Counted from the first letter of the stretch, positions 43,316 to 52,111 are shown. The stretch: DNA of 64,000 bases from Thiohalorhabdus sp. Cl-TMA (GCF_041821045.1 NZ_JBGUAW010000011.1:62001-126000), one strand, 5' to 3'. The notes: generated from the sequence alone by a model not told the origin. Numbers and translations are program-made.

Positions 43316-43821
43316 TGGGCCGCCCGTACCTGGCGGGCGATCATGCGCTCGAGGCGCTCGCGCTCGCCCAGCCGGAAGCCGAGCTCGCGATGGACGATGC
43401 GACCGTCCGGTCCCACCAGGTAGGAGCTCGGCATGGCGGAGACGCCATACTTCTCGGCCAGGTCGCCTCCCGGGTTGAAGACCACCGGAAAGTCGACGGG
43501 CACCTCGCGCAGGAAGCGCTTCGCATCGGCGGTGGACTCGTCGAGGTTCACGGCGGCGATGACCAGGCCGTCGTCGGAATAGCGGTCGTGTAGCTCGTTC
43601 ATCCAGGGAAAGGACTGCCGGCACGGGCCGCACCAGGAGGCCCAGAAGTCCACGTAGACCACATGGCCGCGGAGCTCCGACAGCATGGCGGAGCCGTGGA
43701 AGTTCGGGCCCTGGATCCGGAAGTCGGGGGCGCGGTCGCCGGTGTCGGCGGCCAGGGCGGAGGTGACGGCGCCCGACAGCAGGGCGGCGAGTAGCAGCAA
43801 GCGGGATAAAAGGGTGTGCAT
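43312..43821 (-). CDS. TlpA-like thiol-disulfide oxidoreductase
   Basis: A 169-residue exported thioredoxin-fold protein: signal LLLLAALLSGAVTSALA, AlkyI-hydroperoxide-reductase/TlpA-type YVDFWASWCGPCRQSFPWM with the CGPC active site, and the cis-Pro region SAMPSSYLVGPDG. It likely reduces a periplasmic disulfide; the obvious local partner is the Cys-Gly-Cys tail of the DUF4266 protein, with which it overlaps. The start is ATG 43821 at the signal; a longer open frame upstream adds 15 residues. Confidence 0.92.
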   Translation of the reverse strand: MHTLLSRLLLLAALLSGAVTSALAADTGDRAPDFRIQGPNFHGSAMLSELRGHVVYVDFWASWCGPCRQSFPWMNELHDRYSDDGLVIAAVNLDESTADAKRFLREVPVDFPVVFNPGGDLAEKYGVSAMPSSYLVGPDGRIVHRELGFRLGERERLERMIARQVRAAQ

Positions 43822-43862
43822 CGGCTTCGGCTTCCCTGCGTCGGTTGGAAAGGTCCCGGCGA

Positions 43863-45380
43863 TCAAAACAGGGTCGGCTCCCCGGCCCGGGTTTCGTCGA
43901 TGGGCGCATCGCCGGAGGGATTCCGCTCCGGGTCGGCGGTCATGGCCTCCGGCCTCTGCGCCCCGAAGTAGCCGTACACCGTGGACGCCACGGCCATGGG
44001 CTCGGCCTCGTAGCTGCCGTCGGTGGGCATGGTGTACTGGTTGTTCTCGCCGGCCGTACCCACCCGCTCGGTGGCGCCCACCACCTTGCCGAGGGCCCCC
44101 GAGGGCCGCAGGGCGGCCCCGCCGAGGGTGTAGAGGTTCTGGTTGTTGGCGTGGTCCCAGCCCATGGAGTTGTTGAGGTTCACCAGCCGCCCGAAGTCGC
44201 CAAAGACGTTGATAACGATGTTGTCGGTGGGCCGGGACCCCGTGCTCGACAGCCGGATGTGGCGCATGGCCACGCGCAGGGTGTCCATCACGTCGTTCAT
44301 GCGGCCCGGGTACTTGTCCACCCCGTTGTTGTGGTCGTCCCAGCCGCCCAGGCCGTCCGAGCCGGCGGTGATGTAGACGGTGCTCGGGTTGGCGATGGCC
44401 AGGGTCACCGCCGCCCGCACGTTCTCCGCGAATCCGTTGTTCGGGTACTGGAGCTCGCCGGTGGTGTCGTCACCGTCGGGGTCGGCCGTCCCGACATTGG
44501 GAAGGGCTTCGTCGCGGGCGGTCTCGAGCCGGCCGATCAGGTCCTCCATGGTCCTGCGGTGCTCGAAGCCGTTGGCGGCGGCCTCGAAGCGCTCGCGGTA
44601 CCCGGCCTCCGCCATGACCGTGCCGCGCAGGCGCTCGAAGACCGCCTCGTTGGTGGCATTGGTCTGGCCCCGGCTGTAGGGATTGTCGAAATCCCGGTTC
44701 ATGGTGATCGGCCGCAGGGCCAGGGGCAGCTGCTTGTCCGGGTCGATGGCGTAGGACGTCGACTCGCCCTCGAAGGACACGAAGGGCAGCGGCATGCCCG
44801 GAAGCCCCCCGTCGAAGCTGCTCACCGCGGTGCCGTCGGCGAGACTCGCGGTGGCCACCCGGTCGCGGTGCGTGTGGAGCAGGCCGGCCAGCCGGGTACC
44901 CACTCCCGGGCTGTTCTCCACGGCGAGCGCCCCCTTGTTGGCGATGAAGATGCTCTCGCGGTGGGAGCGGGTGGCGTTCTTGCGCTTGACCAGGGTGCGG
45001 TACACGGAGAGATCGCCGCCGGCGATCATGTCCTCCATGTGGGCGCCGCCGGCGTCCTGCCAGAAGCCGTGCGGGGTGATCTGGCCGCCGTCGGTGGTGA
45101 AGTCGAGGATGCCGTCGCCGAAGGCCTCCGTATAGGAGTTCTGCGAATTGGCGTCGATGTCGGCGATGTTGGTCAGGTTGCCCGCGAGCTCCGAGGGACC
45201 GCCGTACAGGAAGATGTTGATCACCTGCGGCATGACGGTGGGCGGGGTATAGCCCACCGCGCCGTAGTCGGGGCTGAAGGCGCGGGCGCGGCGGGCCAGC
45301 AGCGAGAGCGGGAATCCGACCGGGATGGCGCGCGCCAGGCCCAGGCCGCCGCCCATCTTGAGGAAGTTTCTGCGATTCAT
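43863..45380 (-). CDS. DUF1501 protein exported by the Tat system
   Basis: A 505-residue protein with a twin-arginine signal (MNRRNFLKMGGGLGLARA). The family (DUF1501, sulfatase/alkaline-phosphatase-like fold) has the local blocks VINIFLYGGPSELAGNLTNI, YITAGSDGLGGWDDHNNG and INVFGDFGRLVNLNNSMGWD, where the Asp and His residues may hold metal ions. DUF1501 proteins usually pair with DUF1800 or similar genes, as here. Export by Tat suggests folding or cofactor loading in the cytoplasm. It lies ten bases after the partner gene. Confidence 0.88.
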   Translation of the reverse strand: MNRRNFLKMGGGLGLARAIPVGFPLSLLARRARAFSPDYGAVGYTPPTVMPQVINIFLYGGPSELAGNLTNIADIDANSQNSYTEAFGDGILDFTTDGGQITPHGFWQDAGGAHMEDMIAGGDLSVYRTLVKRKNATRSHRESIFIANKGALAVENSPGVGTRLAGLLHTHRDRVATASLADGTAVSSFDGGLPGMPLPFVSFEGESTSYAIDPDKQLPLALRPITMNRDFDNPYSRGQTNATNEAVFERLRGTVMAEAGYRERFEAAANGFEHRRTMEDLIGRLETARDEALPNVGTADPDGDDTTGELQYPNNGFAENVRAAVTLAIANPSTVYITAGSDGLGGWDDHNNGVDKYPGRMNDVMDTLRVAMRHIRLSSTGSRPTDNIVINVFGDFGRLVNLNNSMGWDHANNQNLYTLGGAALRPSGALGKVVGATERVGTAGENNQYTMPTDGSYEAEPMAVASTVYGYFGAQRPEAMTADPERNPSGDAPIDETRAGEPTLF

Positions 45381-45390
45381 GGCGCGGTAC

Positions 45391-47142
45391 CTACTGAACG
45401 GCCCGGTAGTAATAGAGCTCGGGCAGGCGCGAGATGTAGTCGAAGATAGCGCGGGCGAAATCATCGGCGCGGTTGTCGTCCACCCATTCCAGGCTGGCGT
45501 CGTCCCCCTCCCGGACCCAGTAGCGCTGCCGCGCCAGGTCCAGGAGCTCGGCCTTCTCGGCGTCGGTGGCGAACCGCCGCGCACCGGTCAGGAAGACGTA
45601 GTCGACAAACTCGCGCAGATCCAAGGAAGCCAGCGGTGAATAGAGGTCCTCCGTATCCCGCCGGTAGAACAGGCCGTGCTCCCCGGGATATTCCGAGTGA
45701 TTGCCGTCGTAGGCGCGGTGCTGGAGAAGCACCCGCTCGCGCATGGCCTTGTGGTAGTTGGCGAAGCTGAGCGCGTCCATGGGAACGTCCGGCTGCCGGC
45801 CGATCTTGTACTCCATGGTCGCCCAGCCCATGTTGTCCAGGTACATCTGGCTATAGGACAGGCGGGTCATGCGCCGGAATATGTCGTCGTCAACCTCGCC
45901 GCGCTCCGGATAGGCGGACCACTTCAGGCGGGCAAGGGTGCCGAACAGGTTCTCGTCCACCGCCTGCACCCGCCTGGTGCCGAGCAGGTACTCGCGGGAG
46001 AACAGGATCGCCTTGAAGATATCCTCGAAGGTCTCGGGACCGCTCTTGACGATGGACTCCACCATGGCCAGGCGGTCCTCGGCGCTGCGCCCCGCCATCA
46101 GATAGTTGACGATCACCTCCACCACCCGCGGCATGAAGCGCGGATCGCTGACGATGACGTTGTAGAGGTCGTCACAGTTGGTGATGTAGTACTGGTCGAG
46201 GATCACCTGCGGCCGGCTGTTGGCGAAGGGCGTCTGCACCAGCTCGTAGCCCATGTCCTCGTCGGTGAGGTAGAAGTCCTTGCAGGCGATGCCGCCCTTG
46301 CGGGAGTCCTCCTCGGTATCGAACAGCCCGAGGTAGAGCTCGAAGGCCTCCAGGGCATGGTTCTCGGGGGAGCGCGAAACGCGCCAGCGGCTCAGGGTGG
46401 GCAGGTGGCCGCGCACGATCTCCCGGACCGACTGGCCGTCGGTGATCTTGCGCTCCAGGGAGGCCATGACGCGCTGGGCGTCGTTGATGTTGGTGCTCTC
46501 CATCTCCAGGGCCGGGGAGAACATGATGGTGTTCGCCAGGAAGTGCGCCATCCACACCGCGAACATGTCCCGGGAGAGCGGATACTCGACGATGCGGGCG
46601 AGAGGCTCCTGCTTGGGCAGCCGCTCGTCGTCGAATCGGTACTTGGCCTGCTCGGGGTCGCGGTTGCCCTGCGCGTCGAGGCCGAAGATTTCCGTCTCCG
46701 CGGCTTCGCGGCGCTCCGCCGAGAGCGGCTCCGACAGGGCCCGGCGGGTCTGCTCGAGGAAATCCTCATGGGCGACGGACGGCTTATCCAGGCCCCGGGA
46801 CAGGTCGAAGAAGGAGTCGACGGGAACGCCCCGCCAGAGGGTGCCGAGCAGCTTGTTCGCCACCTGGTACCGCTCCTCCGGAGACAGGCCGTCGAACGCC
46901 TTCTGGGTGAGCGGGGCGGCGAAGCCCTTGGGCCTCAGGTCGGAATCAGAGGGTCCGTCGCTCGGCACGTTCCCCTGGCCGCAGGCCACGAGCCCGAGGC
47001 CCATGAGCGCCGCGGCAAAATGCCTGCATGCGGATCGGAAGGTGGGACGGCTGCGGTAGGCTCGTTCCGGACGTTTCGGCAGACCGGACGCAATACGGGC
47101 GGGTGCCCCGGAGCGGACCGGTGGCGGCGCTTCCCATTCCAT
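45391..47142 (-). CDS. Large helical lipoprotein paired with the DUF1501 protein
   Basis: A 583-residue protein with an unusually long basic n-region before the lipoprotein signal (AALMGLGLVAC, Cys54). The start at 47142 is supported by AAGGAG seven bases upstream. The body is helical and acidic, with the C-terminal REFVDYVFLTGARRFATDAE and a Tyr-rich end (LPELYYYRAVQ) that resembles DUF1800/DUF1592-type modules which accompany DUF1501. No heme motif is present. It is the first gene of the leftward cluster and is divergent from apbE. Confidence 0.7.
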   Translation of the reverse strand: MEWEAPPPVRSGAPARIASGLPKRPERAYRSRPTFRSACRHFAAALMGLGLVACGQGNVPSDGPSDSDLRPKGFAAPLTQKAFDGLSPEERYQVANKLLGTLWRGVPVDSFFDLSRGLDKPSVAHEDFLEQTRRALSEPLSAERREAAETEIFGLDAQGNRDPEQAKYRFDDERLPKQEPLARIVEYPLSRDMFAVWMAHFLANTIMFSPALEMESTNINDAQRVMASLERKITDGQSVREIVRGHLPTLSRWRVSRSPENHALEAFELYLGLFDTEEDSRKGGIACKDFYLTDEDMGYELVQTPFANSRPQVILDQYYITNCDDLYNVIVSDPRFMPRVVEVIVNYLMAGRSAEDRLAMVESIVKSGPETFEDIFKAILFSREYLLGTRRVQAVDENLFGTLARLKWSAYPERGEVDDDIFRRMTRLSYSQMYLDNMGWATMEYKIGRQPDVPMDALSFANYHKAMRERVLLQHRAYDGNHSEYPGEHGLFYRRDTEDLYSPLASLDLREFVDYVFLTGARRFATDAEKAELLDLARQRYWVREGDDASLEWVDDNRADDFARAIFDYISRLPELYYYRAVQ

Positions 47143-47468
47143 CTTTTTGCTCCTTGAGTGCCCGTTCCGCGCGGCTACATGGTGCGGTAACGGTCCCCCC
47201 TTTACTCGGAGGAGCGCTGAATTTTCCCAGCCCGCGGGGCGCCGCGGCGCTGGCTCCGTTTCCCCTCCGGAGCCATGCGCGCCGTGCCGCTACGACGCGG
47301 GCAGACTTGCAGGTATTTTTGTAGGCGAAACGCTGTCGAAGATCAATGACAGCGCGATGACAAATAGGCCCCCGGAACCGCAAAGATTCTTTTAGACAAT
47401 TGAGCCGGAACGTTTTTTCGGTCTGCAAAGGGGCGACAATTTTTTTCGAACCCCCTGGGGGACAAGAG
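47143..47468. promoter_or_regulatory. Divergent regulatory region with inverted repeat CGCTGTC-N10-GACAGCG
   Basis: 326 bases separate the leftward DUF1501 cluster from the rightward apbE. The right half is AT-richer. CGCTGTC at 47331-47337 and GACAGCG at 47348-47354 form a perfect 7-bp inverted repeat with a 10-base spacer, a likely operator for a dimeric regulator acting on one or both sides. A -35/-10 pair could not be assigned with confidence. Confidence 0.5.
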
Positions 47469-48362
47469 ATGAGCGTTGAAGAGCCGGTCCTGGAGCGCCT
47501 CGGGACACTCTGGAAGGCGCGCTTCATGGCCATGGCCAGCCCTTGCGAGGTGCTGGCGGAAACCGGAGACAGGGAATTGGCCGAGGAGCTGGGCGGTATC
47601 GCCGCCGCCGAGGCCTGGCGGATCGAGCGCGCCTTCAGCCGCTACCGCGACGACAACCTGATCGCCCGCATCAACACCAGCCAAGGCGCGTCCGTGGAGG
47701 TGGACACCGAAACCGCCGATCTCCTCGATTTCGCGGACGAGTGCCACCGGATCAGCGACGGCCTCTTCGACATCACCTCCGGGGTACTGCGCCGCATCTG
47801 GCGGTTCGGTCCCGACGCCGAGCCGCCAGGCGCCGAGCAGATCGCCGCGCTCATGCCGCTGATCGGCTGGCACCGCGTCACGTGGCAGCGGCCTCGGCTG
47901 GTGGTGCCGGCCGGCATGGAGATCGATCTCGGGGGCATCGGCAAGGAGTACGCCGTGGACCGGACCTTTACGCTCCTCGAGGAGCGGACCGAGGTCCCTT
48001 TCCTGGTGAACTTCGGCGGCGATCTGCGCGCCAACCGGGTCCGCAGCGACGAGAGTCCGTGGACCACCGGCATCGAGCACCCGCAAGAGACCCGCACGGC
48101 CGTGCAGACCCTTGCGCTGCACCGGGGGGGCTTGGCCACCAGCGGCGACGTGCGCCGCTCCTTCACCCACCACGGCGTCGTGTACGGCCACATCCTCCAT
48201 CCGCACACGGGCTGGCCCGTGCCCGACGGCCCCCGCTCGGTGACCGTCGCCGCCCCCACCTGTACCCAGGCCGGCGTCCTGTCGACGCTCGCCATGCTGC
48301 ACGGTGCCGACGCGGAGGCCTTCCTCGACGACCAGGAGCTGGCCTACTGGAGCGTCCGGTAA
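47469..48362 (+). CDS. apbE: FAD:protein FMN transferase (ApbE family)
   Basis: A 297-residue enzyme that attaches FMN from FAD to Thr/Ser in exported proteins. The blocks are MAMASPCEVLAE at the start, DGLFDITSGVLRRIWRFG, GMEIDLGGIGKEYAVDR, FLVNFGGDLRANR, and the metal-binding end TVAAPTCTQAGVLSTLAMLHG. No signal peptide is obvious, so it might act in the cytoplasm or have an atypical export signal. GGGGGA precedes ATG 47469. A flavinylation target with the D-G-x-[ST]-[AG]-[ST] type motif was not found in the adjacent genes. Confidence 0.9.
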   Translation: MSVEEPVLERLGTLWKARFMAMASPCEVLAETGDRELAEELGGIAAAEAWRIERAFSRYRDDNLIARINTSQGASVEVDTETADLLDFADECHRISDGLFDITSGVLRRIWRFGPDAEPPGAEQIAALMPLIGWHRVTWQRPRLVVPAGMEIDLGGIGKEYAVDRTFTLLEERTEVPFLVNFGGDLRANRVRSDESPWTTGIEHPQETRTAVQTLALHRGGLATSGDVRRSFTHHGVVYGHILHPHTGWPVPDGPRSVTVAAPTCTQAGVLSTLAMLHGADAEAFLDDQELAYWSVR

Positions 48363-48758
48363 TGACGACCGATCGGGGCGACCCCGAAACGCTTTCAACC
48401 GTTCAACCGGATGACGCAACCGGATTCGTCCAGAAATCCGGCCCGTTCCCGGCGGTTCAGCCAGCCTCCGCCTTGGAGCCGAGGGTCAAGCGCAGGACCA
48501 GCACCGCGCCCTTGCCGAAGCCGTAGCTGGTGGTGTGGAAGCGCCGCATCGAGCAATGCCGGCGCGCCCCCGCCTATCCCGCCCAGGCGGGCGTCAGCAT
48601 TTCCGATATCGCCTCACGCTGGGGCTTTCTGGACATGTCCCACTTAAGCCGGGCCTCCAAGCGCGCGGTGGGCGCCCCGCCCCGGCGCTACCGGTAGCAG
48701 ATCCTCGCCACCCGTTCGGATAGCCGGCGGTAAGCGGCGAGCGGGCGTAGCCCCCCGG
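48363..48758. other. Gene-poor stretch after apbE
   Basis: 396 bases without an intact gene. It contains the remnant of an AraC-family DNA-binding domain at 48527-48697. Other open frames here are low-complexity Arg/Pro/Ser strings typical of shadow frames. No terminator with a T run was seen. Confidence 0.6.
48527..48697 (+). pseudogene. C-terminal remnant of an AraC-family regulator
   Basis: One frame reads WKRRIEQCRRAPAYPAQAG, then VSISDIASRWGFLDMSHLSR and ASKRAVGAPPRRYR before a TAG. This matches the second helix-turn-helix of AraC/XylS proteins (typically LERCRRAL ... ISEIAFRWGFSDLSHFSRAFR ... FGxSPxxYR). The frame is closed by a TAG at 48524-48526, and no first helix-turn-helix or sensor domain is found upstream, so it is a fragment of about 56 codons. 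Confidence 0.75.
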
Positions 48759-49970
48759 TCAGGCGTCCCCCACCGTCACCGCCGCCGCCTCTCCGGGGCT
48801 GGATTCCCGCTCCGCCTCCGCATCCACATGCGCCAGGAAGCGGGCCCCGGAGGCCAGCACCCCCACGCTCAGCAGTACGCCGGCGGCGCCCACCCAGAAA
48901 GGCACATGCGCATTGATGCTCTCCCCGAGCCTGCCCGCCAGCCAGGGGGCGACCGCGCCGCCGCTGAAGCGGACGAAGTTGTAGGCCGCCGAAGCGACCC
49001 CCCGCTCAACGGGCGCCACCTTCATCACGGTCTCGGTGATCAGGGTGTTGTTGACGCCCATGAAGGCCCCGGCCGCCACCACGCAGGTGGCCAGTACCAT
49101 CCTGCTGTCCGTCCAGACAGCCATGATCGCGAGGATCAGTGCCAGTGCGGCCAGGGCGACCAGCAGGGTGACGACGGTGCCGAAGCGCCGCTGCAGCCTG
49201 GGCGCCACCACCACGGAGGTGAAGGCCAGCGCCAGACCCCAGCCGAAGAAGATGAGCCCCACTCCGTGGGCGCCCATATCCAGCGGGAAGGGTGTGAATG
49301 CCAGGAGCGAGAAGAAGCCGAAGTTGTAGAGCAGGGCGGCGACGGCCACCGTAAGCAGTCCCCGGTGGCGCAGCGCACGGAACGGATCCCGGATGGAGGT
49401 GACCTGCGTCACCGGGGACGTGGGCGGCAGCAGGTAGTACGTCACAACCAGGGCCATGGTCATGAGCGCCGCCACGCCGAAGAACGGCCCGCGCCAGGAA
49501 ATGGCGCCGAGCACCCCGCCGATGAGCGGTCCCGCGGCGATGCCGACCCCCAGCGCCATCTCGTAGAAGATGACGGATTCCTTCACCGAGCCCCGCGCGG
49601 AGCTAACGATCGCGGTGAGCGCCGTGGCAATGAACAGCGCGTTGCCGAGGCCCCAGAGGGCGCGGAAGCCGATGACCCCGCCGATGGTGCCCTGCACCCC
49701 GGCGAGGCCGGCGCCGGCGATGATTATGACGAGTCCGAGCAGCAGGGTCCGCTTGACCCCGAGCCGGCTGGAAACCACCCCGGTAACCAGCATGGACACG
49801 CCCATCACCGCCATGTAGCCGGTGAAGAGCAGCGCCGTCTGGGAGGGCGAGGCCCCCAGGGAGTGGGCAATGGATTTCAGGATCGGGTCCACCAGGCCGA
49901 TGCCCATGAAGGCGATGATACAGGCGAAGGCCACCGCGAGTACGGCCCGGGGCTGGCGCCACAAGGTCAC
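48759..49970 (-). CDS. Major facilitator superfamily transporter
   Basis: A 403-residue, 12-helix drug/proton-antiporter-like MFS protein: IAFMGIGLVDPILKSIAHSLGA in helix 1, SSRLGVKRTLLLG as the loop 2-3 motif, and FRALWGLGNALFIATALTAI. The length and helix-5 GxxxGPLIGGVLG motif indicate a DHA1-type exporter. The start is GTG 49970, overlapping the marR stop by GTGA. The MarR gene in front suggests export of a toxic or aromatic compound, induced when that compound binds MarR. Confidence 0.9.
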   Translation of the reverse strand: MTLWRQPRAVLAVAFACIIAFMGIGLVDPILKSIAHSLGASPSQTALLFTGYMAVMGVSMLVTGVVSSRLGVKRTLLLGLVIIIAGAGLAGVQGTIGGVIGFRALWGLGNALFIATALTAIVSSARGSVKESVIFYEMALGVGIAAGPLIGGVLGAISWRGPFFGVAALMTMALVVTYYLLPPTSPVTQVTSIRDPFRALRHRGLLTVAVAALLYNFGFFSLLAFTPFPLDMGAHGVGLIFFGWGLALAFTSVVVAPRLQRRFGTVVTLLVALAALALILAIMAVWTDSRMVLATCVVAAGAFMGVNNTLITETVMKVAPVERGVASAAYNFVRFSGGAVAPWLAGRLGESINAHVPFWVGAAGVLLSVGVLASGARFLAHVDAEAERESSPGEAAAVTVGDA

Positions 49971-50443
49971 TTTTCCTCCTGTTCATCCGTGCCATGCGGA
50001 ACCGGGCCGGCCGCATGGAGCAGATTGGTGAGTGTGTCCAGCGCCGCGCGGATCTGCAGGCGCTCATCCTCGGGGAGCTTCTCGATCAGCGGGGTTATGA
50101 CCGCGGCCCGGGCCGCGCGCACGTCATCGAGCAGCCCCCGGCCCCGAGCGGTAAGGGAGATACGCACGGCCCGGGCGTCGTGCGGGTCCGTTCGCCGGTA
50201 GACCAGGCCGGCAGCCTCCAGCCGCCGAACCTGGGTGGTCATGGTCGGCTGGCTGCAATGGTCGGCTTGCGCCAGGTCGCCGATGCGGGCTGACTGGAGG
50301 GCATCGATCTGGGCCAGCAGCCTGGCCTGCGCCACCGGAAGCGCCAGGTCCGCGTTGCGGGTGGCCCAGCGGTTGAGGCGGGCGATAACGCTCAGCAGCT
50401 CCGCGCCCAGCGAGGGATCCGTGCTGTTGTCTTGGGGAGGCAT
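49967..50443 (-). CDS. MarR-family transcriptional regulator
   Basis: A 158-residue winged-helix repressor: ARIGDLAQADHCSQPTMTTQ then VRRLEAAGLVYRRTDPHDAR, with the conserved wing DPHDARAVRISLT. Likely a repressor of its own operon with the MFS exporter; the AT-rich tract just before its ATG (50450-50480) is the expected operator. Translationally coupled to the exporter. Confidence 0.92.
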   Translation of the reverse strand: MPPQDNSTDPSLGAELLSVIARLNRWATRNADLALPVAQARLLAQIDALQSARIGDLAQADHCSQPTMTTQVRRLEAAGLVYRRTDPHDARAVRISLTARGRGLLDDVRAARAAVITPLIEKLPEDERLQIRAALDTLTNLLHAAGPVPHGTDEQEEK

Positions 50444-50445
50444 GG

Positions 50446-50482
50446 CGTCAATTTACATTTATTTTCTATATAAAAAAAACCG
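50446..50482. promoter_or_regulatory. AT-rich tract before marR, candidate MarR operator and promoter
   Basis: The bases just upstream of the marR ATG are TTTACATTTATTTTCTATATAAAAAAAACC on the plus strand, an island of A and T within GC-rich DNA. MarR proteins bind AT-rich palindromes overlapping promoters; TTTTCTATATAAAA is partly palindromic. Exact site not defined. Confidence 0.45.
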
Positions 50483-50561
50483 GCAATGCTTTCGGGGGGT
50501 CACCCGGACCGGACACCAATGGTAGGGTTCCCGCCGAAACGAATTCGGGGACAGGGCTTCC

Positions 50562-51638
50562 ATGGAGATCCGGATACCGGGCAAACAATGGGTGGCGGGC
50601 GCGGCAAGGCGCTCTGGACACCGACTGCCGGCGGCGCTGGCGGTTCTTGCGGTCCTCGGCCCCGGGTGCGGCACGGAGGTGACGGAGGACGAGGAGACGG
50701 AATCCGTCACCCCCGTGGCGCTCGTTACCCATGAAACCGATCTGGCGGACTACACCGAGCAGGCGGTCAATGCGCTACCCAGGGAGGACTCGGAGGGCTA
50801 CCGCCCCCCGGATGCCGGGGAGCAGGCCGCCTGGGTGGAGGCGGTGGCTCGCTTCGGGGAGGGGAGCATCAAGGACGCCGAGCGTTACCTGCGCGACCGG
50901 CTGCCCGCCTACCGGGCCGCCTGGATCGAGGTCCCGGGGGCGGAGCGCTACGCGGTCCTGGAGCCCCGGGATGCGGCTGACCCGGGCTGGGGCCGCGTGG
51001 TCGCCGACCCCGACGGGGAGCGCCCCCTGGTGCTGGAGGTCCCGCACCCCGATTTCGACCTCCATACCGCCGCGGAGGGGACCACCCTGTTCACGGAGAC
51101 CGACGCCCGGTTCCTGCTGCTGGCCGGCACCCACCGCTGCGCCAACGGTGCCGCCAGTACGTGCGACGGGAAGACTGGGGTCTGCACCGATGACGACAGC
51201 TCGGAAGCCTTCCGGGTTTCGGACATGGCCCACACCGTGGATACCCCCTTCGACCTCGCCCACCGCACCCTGATGCAGGGGGCCTCTGGGCGCATCGCGG
51301 TGAGCCTGCACGGCAACGGCCGCTCAAATAGCTGCGGGGGCCTGTTCCTGAGCGGCGGCATAACGGGCTCCGCGCCACCGCTTGTCGACGACATCGCCGC
51401 GGCCATTCCGGGCACCAGCGGCCTGTCCGTGGACACGGAGGATTCGGCGGCTTCTTGTTCCCTGGTGGGATCCACCAACGTCCAGGGGCGATTCACCAAC
51501 GGCGCCGACGCGCCCTGCACCCGGAAGGCCGATACCGCCTCGGGGCGGTTCGTGCACGCCGAACAGAGCCTGGAGATGCGGGAGGACCACGCGGCGGTGC
51601 TCGCCGACGCCCTGAAGGCGGCGGTACCGCGCCGATAG
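50562..51638 (+). CDS. Secreted lipoprotein with candidate hydrolase motifs
   Basis: A 358-residue lipoprotein (signal AALAVLAVLGPGC). The mature part contains VLEVPHPDFDLHTAAEG, LLLAGTHRCANGAAS, SDMAHTVDTPFDLAHRTL and IAVSLHGNG, where several His, Asp and Glu residues in short conserved-looking motifs suggest a metal-dependent hydrolase. Five or more cysteines (for example CDGKTGVC) may form disulfides. I cannot name the family. It is divergent from marR. Confidence 0.6.
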   Translation: MEIRIPGKQWVAGAARRSGHRLPAALAVLAVLGPGCGTEVTEDEETESVTPVALVTHETDLADYTEQAVNALPREDSEGYRPPDAGEQAAWVEAVARFGEGSIKDAERYLRDRLPAYRAAWIEVPGAERYAVLEPRDAADPGWGRVVADPDGERPLVLEVPHPDFDLHTAAEGTTLFTETDARFLLLAGTHRCANGAASTCDGKTGVCTDDDSSEAFRVSDMAHTVDTPFDLAHRTLMQGASGRIAVSLHGNGRSNSCGGLFLSGGITGSAPPLVDDIAAAIPGTSGLSVDTEDSAASCSLVGSTNVQGRFTNGADAPCTRKADTASGRFVHAEQSLEMREDHAAVLADALKAAVPRR

Positions 51639-51712
51639 GAACGAGCCTCCCCCGGCCCACCGCGCGGGGCAGCAAGCCCGGAGCCCGGGGAAGCGTCGGG
51701 ATTCCCGACGAC

Positions 51713-52111
51713 TCAGGACAGATGGGCCTCGGGTCCGCGTGGCGGATCGCCCTCGCGGGCCAGGGCCGCGCTCTCCTCGTCGGTGTAGAGGCGGGATCGG
51801 GTGAGGAAGCGCACGCCTTCGGGAGCCTCCAGGGAGAACCCGCTGCCGCGGCCGGTCACCACGTCGATGATCAGGTGGGTATGCTGCCAGTACTCGAACT
51901 GCGGGCCGCTGATGTAGAAGGGCTCCCCGGCCACCTCGCCGAGCAGGACGTCCTGCTCCCCCACCTTGAAATCGCCCCGGGGAAAGCACATGGGGGCGCT
52001 GCCGTCGCAGCAGCCGCCGGATTGGTGGAACAGCAGGGGGCCGTGCATCTCGCGCAGCTGATGGATGAGCTGTTCGGCGGCCTCGGTAGCCGTTACCCGT
52101 TGTACCGTCAT
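51713..52111 (-). CDS. DUF779 family protein
   Basis: A 132-residue protein with the DUF779 signature LLFHQSGGCCDGSAPMCFPRG and the later EYWQHTHLIIDVVTGRGSGFS. The Cys pair and nearby Cys and His may bind a metal. The family is nearly always next to an acetaldehyde-type dehydrogenase gene, as here (73 bases downstream). AGGAGGAA precedes ATG 52111; a start at 52129 is less likely. Confidence 0.9.
   Translation of the reverse strand: MTVQRVTATEAAEQLIHQLREMHGPLLFHQSGGCCDGSAPMCFPRGDFKVGEQDVLLGEVAGEPFYISGPQFEYWQHTHLIIDVVTGRGSGFSLEAPEGVRFLTRSRLYTDEESAALAREGDPPRGPEAHLS

Noticed and set aside
50446-50482. AT-rich tract before marR as a phage attachment site
   Set aside because: No integrase, tRNA or duplicated sequence nearby; a MarR operator explains it better.
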